DNA of 6,200 nt, from contig JADGQN010000294.1 of assembly GCA_017881765.1 (NCBI GenBank), positions 1 to 6,200 of the forward strand, written 5' to 3'. Below are positions 1 to 5,644 of the stretch, piece by piece. The first letter of the stretch is position 1, and each line of letters begins with the position of its first letter. Both the position numbers and the translations under genes were made by a program. The notes under the pieces are model-generated. The model worked only from the letters and a program-made list of their open reading frames with translations. It was not told the DNA's origin and did not search any database. Source of the DNA: Syntrophobacterales bacterium (lineage in GTDB: Bacteria > Desulfobacterota > Syntrophorhabdia > Syntrophorhabdales > WCHB1-27).

Positions 1-635
1 ACGAGGGCCGAAAAGTCCACATCGTCCTTCTGGTAGGATTCATACGCGAGGATCGTGCCTTTGCCCTTTTCAAACGTGGTCTTGAAGAACTCGGCCAGGC
101 CCTTCGAGTAATCGTTACCAACATCGTACAGCACAGCTGCTGTCCTTGCCTTCAAGTCTTTGAGGGCAAAGTTCGCAACGACGCTGCCCTGAAACGGGTC
201 AGTGAAGCAGGACCTGAACACATACGGCTTTCTCTTCCCGTTGTACACCGTCACCTTTGTGCTGGTAGCGGCATTGCTGATCATAGGTACCTTGTTCTTG
301 TCCGCTATCTCGCTCACCGGAATGGCGATCTTTGATGTCAAAGGACCGATGATACCGGCAACCTTGTCCTGGGTAATGAGCTTAAGGGCTGCGTTGGTTC
401 CCTCAGTGGCATCATTTCTGTCGTCGGCTATGACCGGCGAGATCTGGTATTTGCCCGTCTTCGAATAATCTTCTATTGCCATCAGGAAAGCATTTTTTGA
501 TGACTCACCGAAGGTCTTCACGTCTCCGGTTAAGGGCGTAATCAAACCTAGCTTAATGGTCTCTTTTGCGGGCGTATGAACAGCGACGCTTAGAAGGGCC
601 AGTACAACACCTCCGGCTAGAATCACTCTCTTCAC
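1..635 (-). CDS. Branched-chain amino acid type ABC transporter substrate-binding protein (LivJ-like), C-terminus off window
   Basis: The reading frame starts at a GTG (635-633) and runs off the left edge, giving 211 codons with no stop. Residues 1-23 look like a Sec signal peptide: MKR, then a hydrophobic stretch (VILAGGVVLALLSVAV), with likely cleavage near HTPA/KE. The mature part follows the periplasmic binding protein type 1 (Peripla_BP_6) pattern: IKLGLITPLTGD (27-38), ADDRND (70-75), GIIGPLTS (94-101), PMISNAATS (117-125), YVFRS (138-142) and VLYDVGNDYSKGLA (168-181). Family members capture leucine/isoleucine/valine or other amides, and sometimes aromatic acids, in the periplasm and pass them to a LivHMGF-type permease; the ligand cannot be read from this fragment. 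Permease and ATPase genes, if linked, would lie to the left, in the direction of transcription. A full-length member is usually about 370-400 residues, so roughly half is visible. Confidence 0.92.
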   Translation of the reverse strand, partial: MKRVILAGGVVLALLSVAVHTPAKETIKLGLITPLTGDVKTFGESSKNAFLMAIEDYSKTGKYQISPVIADDRNDATEGTNAALKLITQDKVAGIIGPLTSKIAIPVSEIADKNKVPMISNAATSTKVTVYNGKRKPYVFRSCFTDPFQGSVVANFALKDLKARTAAVLYDVGNDYSKGLAEFFKTTFEKGKGTILAYESYQKDDVDFSAL

Positions 636-642
636 GGATGTT

Positions 643-649
643 CCTCCTT
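643..649 (-). promoter_or_regulatory. Strong ribosome binding site fixing the GTG start of the LivJ-like gene
   Basis: The minus strand reads AAGGAGG here, seven bases before the GTG at 635-633. There is no ATG nearby in frame, and the signal peptide begins exactly at this GTG, so the site decides the start. Just upstream the minus strand carries GCCGCC twice (667-662 and 655-650) around a short T run; I attach no function to this. Confidence 0.8.
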
Positions 650-696
650 GGCGGCTTAAAAGGCGGCAATTAAATGTCCGAAAGCCTTTTGTAGCA

Positions 697-758
697 GTCA
701 TTCCGGCGAAAGCCGGAATCCAGCGCGATTCTGGATGCCGGATCGAGTCCGGCATGAC
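697..758. repeat. 62-bp double-hairpin palindromic repeat (REP-like)
   Basis: The two ends are complementary: GTCATTCCGG at the left and CCGGCATGAC at the right, and ATCCAG (718-723) pairs with CTGGAT (731-736). Each half also folds alone: TTCCGGC/GCCGGAA around a GAAA loop (701-718) and TGCCGGA/TCCGGCA around TCGAG (736-754). The element can therefore form one long imperfect hairpin or a pair of hairpins. It sits in the divergent gap, about 60 bases upstream of the LivJ-like start. Elements of this general appearance are dispersed intergenic repeats in many proteobacteria; membership in a named family is not established here. The rest of the gap (760-913) shows no promoter I would defend. 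Confidence 0.85.
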
Positions 759-854
759 AAACTATTTGATTGCCGGAATAGTAATATTAAACAGGAAAAG
801 AGAAGACGTTGCAAATAGGTATTTGGCCGATCCGCCAGGGGCAAGGGGGCAACT

Positions 855-870
855 GAGGAGAAAGCAGATG
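855..870 (+). promoter_or_regulatory. Ribosome binding site plus ATG in the wrong frame for the GIY-YIG gene
   Basis: GAGGAG (855-860) lies seven bases before an ATG at 868-870, a textbook spacing. The frame it opens encodes MGSSRLPSSVSATIG before leaving the frame of the downstream GIY-YIG domain by one base. It may be the true start of that gene with a one-base insertion near 880-915, or a chance site. Confidence 0.35.
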
Positions 871-913
871 GGTTCGAGTAGACTGCCTTCCTCTGTTTCT
901 GCTACGATTGGAC

Positions 914-1327
914 ATGTTCACGACGTACGTACTCGTCATCGAGAAGACAAGCTCTTCCCGCATTCGGATGCGCAAACAGACCATCTTCATGGAAAAGGGT
1001 GTTTACCTTTACGTCGGCTCGGCGAAAAGAGGCCTGGAGAAAAGGCTTGCGCGCCATGTGAAAAAGCGGAAGAACCGATTCTGGCACATCGATTACATAA
1101 CGAGCCGCAGGGACACCACGGTGCAGGCCATATACCTTTCTCCGTGCCCGGAGTGTGAAACCCTCAGCGCCGTCAGCGCGCTGGGCACCCTCTTTGGCCG
1201 CAGGCTCGGCTCCTCCGACTGCAGGTGTCAGTCGCATTTTGTGAAACTGAACCAGGTCAGTCTCGACGATTTAAGGAACTGGATGACGCAGAATGGCTTT
1301 GTTGAGTTTCCTATACCTTCCCCTTGA
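914..1327 (+). CDS. DUF123 / GIY-YIG-type (Uri superfamily) endonuclease-like protein
   Basis: This is a 137-residue protein when counted from the ATG at 914. It carries the DUF123 pattern: TYVLVIE (4-10) at the GIY position, GVYLYVGSA (29-37) at the YIG position, LEKRLARHVKK (41-51), FWHIDYITSR (57-66), a CxxC-E segment (PCPECE, 78-82) and the diagnostic GSSDCRCQSHFVKL (99-112). Members are small stand-alone GIY-YIG fold proteins predicted to be nucleases; their substrate is not settled. Length is normal for the family and the C-terminus is intact. The start is poorly supported: neither ATG 914 nor the in-frame TTG 908 has a ribosome binding site, and the frame is open back to 857 with only CTG, TTG and ATG candidates. 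A good site-plus-ATG at 855-870 is one frame off, so a frameshift is possible. It is probably transcribed alone. Confidence 0.8.
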   Translation: MFTTYVLVIEKTSSSRIRMRKQTIFMEKGVYLYVGSAKRGLEKRLARHVKKRKNRFWHIDYITSRRDTTVQAIYLSPCPECETLSAVSALGTLFGRRLGSSDCRCQSHFVKLNQVSLDDLRNWMTQNGFVEFPIPSP

Positions 1328-1343
1328 TAGTGATAGCGATAGC
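1326..1343. repeat. Hexamer tandem repeat GATAGY x3
   Basis: Three copies of GATAG followed by T or C begin inside the stop codon of the GIY-YIG gene. In plus-strand frames this produces closely spaced TGA and TAG stops. It runs directly into the 22-bp repeat that follows. Confidence 0.6.
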
Positions 1344-1381
1344 GCAGCATCCCGTAGGGGGTAGCGCAGCACCCTGTAAGG
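1340..1381. repeat. Two-copy 22-bp tandem repeat
   Basis: TAGCGCAGCATCCCGTAGGG (1340-1359) recurs as TAGCGCAGCACCCTGTAAGG (1362-1381) with 17 of 20 positions identical and a period of 22. The first copy contains the small palindrome CCCGTAGGG. There is no T tract after it, so it is not an intrinsic terminator. Confidence 0.7.
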
Positions 1382-1429
1382 ACCCTCTGTTTGACCCTGC
1401 CTTGAGCCCGCCTCACTGCATGTAATCCC

Positions 1430-1458
1430 TTGATTTTGGGGCGTCCGGATGGTATGCT
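1430..1458 (+). promoter_or_regulatory. Sigma70-type promoter for serA
   Basis: TTGATT (1430-1435) and TATGCT (1453-1458) are separated by exactly 17 bases. Transcription would begin around 1465, giving a leader of about 37 bases before the serA ATG at 1502. The leader has only a weak ribosome binding site (CAGGTG, 1492-1497). I see no operator or attenuator. Confidence 0.65.
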
Positions 1459-1501
1459 GCTTGTGCGCAACAGCGAACATTTCTGTATCAGCAGGTGTGT
1501 T

Positions 1502-3124
1502 ATGAAACCCTTTAAGGTACTTGTTACGGATAACGTCGCTCCGGAAGGCCTCGATATTCTGACGCGAGACGGCACGATAGAGGCGGACGTCAGGCCAGGC
1601 ATAAAGAACCCTGAACTGGCCGGGATCATCGGTGAGTACGACGCGATCATCACGCGCAGCGGTACGGCGGTTACGGCCGATCTGCTGGAGAAGCCGGGAA
1701 AGCTGAAAATTATCGGGCGGGCCGGTGTAGGCCTTGACAACATAGACATTGAGGCAGCGAGCAAGAAGGGGATCATTGTGATGAACGCTCCTACCGGCAA
1801 CACGCTTGCTGCCACAGAACTGACTCTGGGCATCATGCTGGCCGCGGCGCGAAAAATCCCCCTTGCCAGTGAATCGCTGAAATCAGGGAAGTGGGACCGC
1901 AAGAAATTTATGGGGATCCAGCTGTACAATAAGACCTTGGGCATTGTAGGTCTGGGCAGGATAGGAACCAACGTTGCCACACGGGCAAAGGGCTTCGGCA
2001 TGCGAGTCGTTGCGTTTGACCCTTATATCAAGAAGAGTAAAGCAGATGCCGTCGGTGTGACGCTCCGCGATACGCTTGAGGAGCTTCTCCGCGAGGCGGA
2101 CGTGATCTCCTTTCACACCCCGCTTACTCCTGAGACGAAGAACATGCTCACGAAAAAGGAGATCGAGCTTACGAAGGACGGCGTGATCTTCATCAATTGC
2201 GCCAGGGGCGGCATCATGAACGAGAATGACCTGTACGAAGCCCTGAAATCGGGGAAGGTCTTTGCGGCGGGTGTTGATGTGTTTGAGCAAGAGCCACCCC
2301 AGAGCAGCAAGCTGCTCGAACTGGAGAATGTTTTCGCGACACCGCACATCGGGGCCAACACGATGGAAGGACAGGAGGCGGTGGCGGTGATTATCGCTGA
2401 GCAGGTTTACAACGCCCTGCACGGCAAGCCTTACCAGAACGCGGTAAACATACCCTTCATGAAGTCGACCCTGACGGAGAGGATGAGACTCTATTTTGAC
2501 TTGGCCGAGAAGATGGGGAAGCTTGCCGCCCAGATCACTCCCGGCAGGCCTGAGGAAATCAGGATTGTCATGGTTGGCAAGAACTTTGAAGAAGATCTCT
2601 GCGAGCGCAAATTTGATGTGCCTTTCAGTTACCAGCCGTTTACGATCTCAGCCATGAAGGGCTTTCTTGGAGTAACCCTCAAAGAGACGGTTGGCTTCAT
2701 CAATGCTCCATACCTCGCAAAGGATAGAAACATCGATGTTGAGGAGTCCAAGACCGACCATTTCGATAAGTATAACGACCTGATCGTTTTCATAGTCAAG
2801 ACGGACAAGACGGAGAACACGCTTGCGGGGACCGTCTTTGCGGACAACGTGGGCCGTATCGTGCTCTATAACCGGTTCCGCCTCGACATGGTTCCGGAGG
2901 GGACATTTCTCCACTTCAGGATATTTGACAGACCGGGTATCGTCGGGAAGGTCGGCACCATCCTCGGTAATAACCAGATCAACATCGCCGGCCTGGAGCT
3001 TTCCAGGCAGACGACGGGTGAAGAGGCAGGATTTGTGTCGGTGGACAGTCCAATCCCGGAGAAGGTGCTCGACGATATTCGAGCCATCGATGGTATGATC
3101 GAGGCGAGGATCATCAAGCTGTAG
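1502..3124 (+). CDS. serA: D-3-phosphoglycerate dehydrogenase
   Basis: SerA oxidises 3-phosphoglycerate to 3-phosphohydroxypyruvate with NAD, the committed step of serine synthesis in the cytoplasm. The 540-residue protein has the long-form layout: substrate domain (about 1-97 and 288-315) enclosing an NAD-binding Rossmann domain (about 98-287), an allosteric substrate-binding (ASB) domain (about 325-455) and a C-terminal ACT domain (about 468-540). Visible residues are the dinucleotide motif GLGRIG (150-155), Asp173 in AFDPY for the NAD ribose, catalytic Arg235 (NCARGG), Glu264 (FEQEPP) and His282 (PHIGAN). The ACT domain has the expected DRPGIVGKVG (476-485), suggesting serine feedback control, although not all ASB-containing enzymes are strongly inhibited. 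The ATG at 1502 starts MKPFKVLVTD, matching the family N-terminus; upstream in-frame codons lie in the promoter and leader. Confidence 0.97.
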   Translation: MKPFKVLVTDNVAPEGLDILTRDGTIEADVRPGIKNPELAGIIGEYDAIITRSGTAVTADLLEKPGKLKIIGRAGVGLDNIDIEAASKKGIIVMNAPTGNTLAATELTLGIMLAAARKIPLASESLKSGKWDRKKFMGIQLYNKTLGIVGLGRIGTNVATRAKGFGMRVVAFDPYIKKSKADAVGVTLRDTLEELLREADVISFHTPLTPETKNMLTKKEIELTKDGVIFINCARGGIMNENDLYEALKSGKVFAAGVDVFEQEPPQSSKLLELENVFATPHIGANTMEGQEAVAVIIAEQVYNALHGKPYQNAVNIPFMKSTLTERMRLYFDLAEKMGKLAAQITPGRPEEIRIVMVGKNFEEDLCERKFDVPFSYQPFTISAMKGFLGVTLKETVGFINAPYLAKDRNIDVEESKTDHFDKYNDLIVFIVKTDKTENTLAGTVFADNVGRIVLYNRFRLDMVPEGTFLHFRIFDRPGIVGKVGTILGNNQINIAGLELSRQTTGEEAGFVSVDSPIPEKVLDDIRAIDGMIEARIIKL

Positions 3125-3126
3125 AG

Positions 3127-3147
3127 TCATGGGTCATGGGTCATGGG
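3127..3147. repeat. 7-bp tandem repeat TCATGGG x3
   Basis: Three perfect copies of TCATGGG begin two bases after the serA stop codon, followed by a partial fourth (TCA) at 3148-3150. The tract is outside any gene, and its period of seven makes it prone to slippage. No function is evident. Confidence 0.9.
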
Positions 3148-3154
3148 TCAAGGA

Positions 3155-3209
3155 AAACAGCGAACAGTAAGAGTGAGCCGGAAAACGATTGTTTGACTGC
3201 TGGCTGTTT
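3155..3209. repeat. Imperfect inverted repeat downstream of serA
   Basis: AAACAGCGAACAGT (3155-3168) pairs with ACTGCTGGCTGTTT (3196-3209) at 12 of 14 positions, enclosing a 27-base loop. It ends in only three T residues, so it could be a poor terminator for serA or simply a decayed repeat. Confidence 0.55.
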
Positions 3210-3220
3210 AGTAATACAAA
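3193..3220 (+). promoter_or_regulatory. Possible weak promoter for hisS
   Basis: TTGACT (3193-3198) is a good -35 match. TACAAA (3215-3220) lies 16 bases further on and matches four of six -10 positions. If used, the hisS leader would be about 95 bases and would contain the whole G-rich hairpin. The -10 is poor and other choices are not excluded. Confidence 0.3.
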
Positions 3221-3240
3221 CGTAATCAATAACGTGACAT

Positions 3241-3291
3241 CACCCCCTCCTTAATCCTCCCCCCTTGAGGGGGAGGGAAGGGTGAGGGGTG
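3241..3291 (+). repeat. Long G-rich hairpin and G-quadruplex motif in the hisS leader
   Basis: CCTCCCCC (3256-3263) and GGGGGAGG (3269-3276) form an 8-bp stem around CTTGA. Outer segments extend it: CCTT (3249-3252) with AAGG (3278-3281), CCCCT (3244-3248) with AGGGG (3285-3289), and CA (3241-3242) with TG (3290-3291), about 19 pairs with small bulges. The right arm alone holds four G runs (3269-3273, 3275-3277, 3280-3282, 3286-3289) with loops of 1, 2 and 3, a canonical G-quadruplex pattern on the coding strand. No T tract follows, so it is not an intrinsic terminator. C/G-rich palindromes of this look are scattered between genes in many bacteria. Confidence 0.75.
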
Positions 3292-3322
3292 GCGGACGCC
3301 GGGAGATTGTAGGTACGCAGAC

Positions 3323-4585
3323 ATGGAAAAGATTGCTTCCCTGAGGGGATTTAGAGACATCAGCGGCGAAGAAGCCGAGAAGTTTGTCAGGATAGAACTG
3401 GTTTCAAGGGCCATCTTCGAGCTATCCGGGTTTCGGGAAATCAGCATTCCCATCCTTGAAAAGACCGAGCTCTTCAAGAGGAGCATCGGCGATACGACGG
3501 ACATTGTTGAAAAGGAGATGTTTACCTTCATAGACCGGAACGGGGACTCGCTCACCTTGCGGCCTGAAGCGACTGCGGGTGTCGTGCGCCATTACCTTCA
3601 GGAAGCTCTGCACGCCAGGGAGAGGATAAGCAGGCTTTTCACGATGGGTCCCATGTTCAGGCATGAGAGGCCGCAGAAGGGCAGGTTCAGGCAGTTTCAT
3701 CAGGTTGATGTGGAGATCTTCGGCGCGGCGGAACCGATCGTGGATGCCGAGTTGCTCTGGATGATCACACGTATGCTCGACCGGCTTGCCGTCAAGTATT
3801 ACGCCATCGAGGTGAACAGCGTGGGCTGCAAGGCGTGCCGGGAGCCTTTTAAAGAGAAGCTTGTTGCGTACTTCTCGGAGAAGAAAGAGGCCCTCTGTCC
3901 GGACTGCCAGAACAGGCTTTACAGAAATCCTCTGCGCATATTCGACTGCAAGAGCCAGGCGTGCATAGAGTTGGGAAAAGAATCGCCTCTGATCTTCGAC
4001 CATCTGTGCGAAAATTGTCGTGCACACTTCGAAACGCTCACCCGGTACCTGGCGGAGTTTGGTGTTGATCCCGTGTTCAACAAGAGACTGGTCCGGGGGC
4101 TTGACTACTACACGAGGACGGTTTTCGAAGTTACATCCGGGGAGCTTGGGGCCCAGAAGGCCTTCCTTGCCGGAGGCCGCTATGACAACCTCGTTGAGGA
4201 GATGGGTGGGCCGAGCGTGCCCGGGATCGGGTTTGCCATCGGTATGGAGCGCCTGGCATTGATCATGAGTTCTTCTCAGATATCGAAGGGACTGAAGTAT
4301 TTCCTTGCACTGATCGGGGACAAGGCCGCTGCCTACCGTATCCCTGTCATAAAGGCCCTCGCGGAGCGGGATATCCCCATCTCTTATTCGCCGAACCCCA
4401 AGTCGCTCAAGTCGCAGATGAGGCATGCGGACAGCATCGGAACCGATTATGTGATGATCCTGGGTGAGGGGGAACTGGAGAAGGGCATCATCCTCGTGAG
4501 AAACATGCGCAGCGGGAACCAGGCCGAACTTCCGCTCGATACCACGAGCCTCGCCGGCAGGCTCCAGACTCTAGTCCTTGAATAA
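3323..4585 (+). CDS. hisS: Histidyl-tRNA synthetase
   Basis: HisRS is the class II enzyme that charges tRNA-His with histidine using ATP, acting as a cytoplasmic dimer. The 420-residue length is normal. The N-terminus LRGFRD (7-12) is typical. Motif 2 is seen as FTMGPMFRHERPQKGRFRQF (106-125) with Arg113. The HisRS-specific motifs are RGLDYYT (258-264) and AGGRYD (283-288), and motif 3 is GIGFAIGMERL (301-311) with Arg310. The C-terminal anticodon-binding domain covers about 325-420. The insertion domain carries four cysteine pairs (169/172, 192/195, 209/214, 229/232), which suggests metal binding. The ATG at 3323 gives the family N-terminus but has only a weak ribosome binding site (AGG at 3311-3313, spacing nine). 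The 3' end overlaps the convergent Gate-domain gene by 15 bp. Confidence 0.98.
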   Translation: MEKIASLRGFRDISGEEAEKFVRIELVSRAIFELSGFREISIPILEKTELFKRSIGDTTDIVEKEMFTFIDRNGDSLTLRPEATAGVVRHYLQEALHARERISRLFTMGPMFRHERPQKGRFRQFHQVDVEIFGAAEPIVDAELLWMITRMLDRLAVKYYAIEVNSVGCKACREPFKEKLVAYFSEKKEALCPDCQNRLYRNPLRIFDCKSQACIELGKESPLIFDHLCENCRAHFETLTRYLAEFGVDPVFNKRLVRGLDYYTRTVFEVTSGELGAQKAFLAGGRYDNLVEEMGGPSVPGIGFAIGMERLALIMSSSQISKGLKYFLALIGDKAAAYRIPVIKALAERDIPISYSPNPKSLKSQMRHADSIGTDYVMILGEGELEKGIILVRNMRSGNQAELPLDTTSLAGRLQTLVLE

Positions 4586-4984
4586 CCCCGCTTTGTAAGC
4601 ACAATACGTAAGGACGAATGCCAGTACCAGCCTCGCAATAACGAGAACCAGGCCGTTTGCTCCTATGATGACAAAAATCAGCGTATCCTCAAAGATTGCG
4701 TGGCAGACGGAGAGAAAGAGCAGAATGAGAAAGGCCTCGCGCCTGGCGATATTGTGATCCTTGATTGAGTGTATGATCACACCCGCTCCATAGGTGAGAC
4801 CGATGACGATTCCCGTGATGAGGGGAAGAAGGCCGGCCCTCGTGATGCCCATGAAGAAGAACGGCTTTGTGTGAGAGAAGAGCCCTCGCTCCTTCAGGAA
4901 TTCGTAAGAAATAGTGAGCGGAAGAATGATCATGAGGAGCTTCATTGTCAGCCAAAGGGAATCTCGCAGGGCGTTAAAGATCAT
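4571..4984 (-). CDS. Gate (nucleoside recognition) domain membrane protein, second gene of pair
   Basis: This is an integral membrane protein of 137 residues from the ATG at 4984, with about four hydrophobic segments (roughly 8-26, 42-70, 84-108, 110-133). Conserved-looking motifs are GLTYGAG (62-68) and CHAIFEDTL (94-102), which I associate with the Gate domain found in nucleoside transporters, FeoB and the sporulation proteins SpmA/SpmB. Substrate and role are unknown. The ATG at 4984 forms a classic ATGA overlap with the stop of the upstream gene; an ATG two codons earlier (4990) is equally possible and would overlap by 10 bases. No ribosome binding site is visible for either, which fits translational coupling. 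Its stop lies inside the end of hisS on the other strand. Confidence 0.85.
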   Translation of the reverse strand: MIFNALRDSLWLTMKLLMIILPLTISYEFLKERGLFSHTKPFFFMGITRAGLLPLITGIVIGLTYGAGVIIHSIKDHNIARREAFLILLFLSVCHAIFEDTLIFVIIGANGLVLVIARLVLAFVLTYCAYKAGLFKD

Positions 4985-5403
4985 TTCCATAGCAGGTTGA
5001 GCACCACCCCGGAGAAAAGACTTAAGGCTACTCTCACGAGCAGCAGCAGCCAGGCATTGGCGCCTGTCTTTTTCGTGATAGGCGTTTCGAGGGTCAGGCT
5101 GTGACAGATGCCGAGCATCAAGGCAACGACGGTTATATCTTTAGTGTGCAGGCCAAGAGGCGTCAGCACGGCAATGGCGGCATACAGATTGATGAAATAT
5201 CCCGCAACAAGGCAGAGCGCAGCCTCGCCGGGAAGGCCGAAGACGCTCATGAAAGGCTTGCAGACCCTGCCGATTATATCTATCAGGCCAAAATGTTTGA
5301 TGATTTCGATGGCGATGTAACAGGGCACGATCACCTTCACCATCATGAAGGTGATGGAAAGGCCGCTCAGAAGCCCTCTCTTCAGTGGTCCTTGTATCTC
5401 CAT
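4981..5403 (-). CDS. Gate (nucleoside recognition) domain membrane protein, first gene of pair
   Basis: The product is a 140-residue membrane protein with hydrophobic segments at about 12-36, 60-82, 89-102 and 116-138. It shows VKVIVPCYIAIEIIKHFGL (22-40), FGLPGEAALCLVAGYFINLY (55-74) and CHSLTLETPITKKTGA (100-115), a Gate-domain signature of the SpmA/SpmB and nucleoside-transporter type. It shares the pattern of charged residues inside membrane segments (Glu106, Glu60) with its partner, and the two short proteins together resemble a split transporter. The cargo cannot be named. The ATG at 5403 lacks a clear ribosome binding site. A minus-strand TATAGAAT (5423-5416) could be a -10 element, but no -35 matches it. 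Confidence 0.85.
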   Translation of the reverse strand: MEIQGPLKRGLLSGLSITFMMVKVIVPCYIAIEIIKHFGLIDIIGRVCKPFMSVFGLPGEAALCLVAGYFINLYAAIAVLTPLGLHTKDITVVALMLGICHSLTLETPITKKTGANAWLLLLVRVALSLFSGVVLNLLWK

Positions 5404-5455
5404 AGGTCGGCAAATATTCTATACGATGATTCGCACAATTGGAATCATAATTGAC

Positions 5456-5644
5456 GATACCAGTTCGCATTCAAAAATACGACCCAGCCTTCGGCCGGGC
5501 ACCCCGGGCGCTCAAGCCGTGACGAACGGAGGCGTACTTCAAGTACGTCAGAGTGAGGCAGGGCGCACACCCACTGACGTGGGTACCCGGAAGAGGGGTA
5601 CACGTGTCCAAACACGGGTCTATGAATGAAGGCGAACTGGTATC
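5456..5644 (-). mobile_element. 189-bp structured element with terminal inverted repeats (MITE-like or structured RNA)
   Basis: The ends are a perfect 13-bp inverted repeat: GATACCAGTTCGC (5456-5468) and GCGAACTGGTATC (5632-5644), extended by ATTC (5469-5472) and GAAT (5624-5627) after a four-base bulge. Inside are several hairpins: 5483-5499, 5531-5549 (8-bp stem, TCA loop), 5569-5584 (ACCCAC/GTGGGT), an alternative 5583-5601 (GTACCC/GGGTAC) and 5603-5616 (CGTGT/ACACG). There is no convincing coding frame and no room for a transposase. No target-site duplication is apparent. The strand is given as minus because the terminator and the adjoining upstream gene point that way. It could be a non-autonomous mobile repeat, a structured RNA, or a decorated 3' untranslated region. 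Confidence 0.6.
5473..5499 (-). terminator. Intrinsic terminator after the TPM-domain gene
   Basis: On the minus strand CCCGGCC and GGCTGGG (5499-5493 and 5489-5483) form a 7-bp stem with one G-U pair around a GAA loop. It is followed by TCGTA and then five T residues (5477-5473). It would stop transcription coming from the TPM-domain gene and isolate the Gate operon. The T tract is displaced by a few bases, so efficiency is uncertain. Confidence 0.6.

Noticed and set aside
202..468. An 88-codon plus-strand frame with hydrophobic residues at the left end
   Set aside because: It is the antisense of the LivJ-like gene, whose signal peptide and family motifs are clear.
754..1158. A 134-codon plus-strand frame overlapping the GIY-YIG gene
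   Set aside because: Beyond residue 50 it is out of frame with the conserved DUF123 sequence and reads as low-complexity charged residues. Only its internal ATG at 868 was kept, as a possible start signal.
3127..3150. Possible CRISPR-like repeats
   Set aside because: The units are 7 bp with no spacers, a simple tandem repeat.
3256..3276. Intrinsic terminator for serA
   Set aside because: The stem is strong but is followed by purines on the plus strand, with no T tract on either strand close enough.
3193..3322. T-box or other known riboswitch in front of hisS
   Set aside because: No T-box consensus, specifier loop or antiterminator is visible, and there is no terminator with a T tract.
3422..4426. 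A 334-codon open frame on the minus strand inside hisS
   Set aside because: It is antisense to a complete, motif-rich hisS and its translation has no recognisable domain; long antisense frames are expected in GC-rich codon usage.
5416..5446. Promoter of the Gate operon
   Set aside because: TATAGAAT on the minus strand is a fair -10, but at 16 to 18 bases upstream there is nothing resembling a -35, so I did not annotate it.
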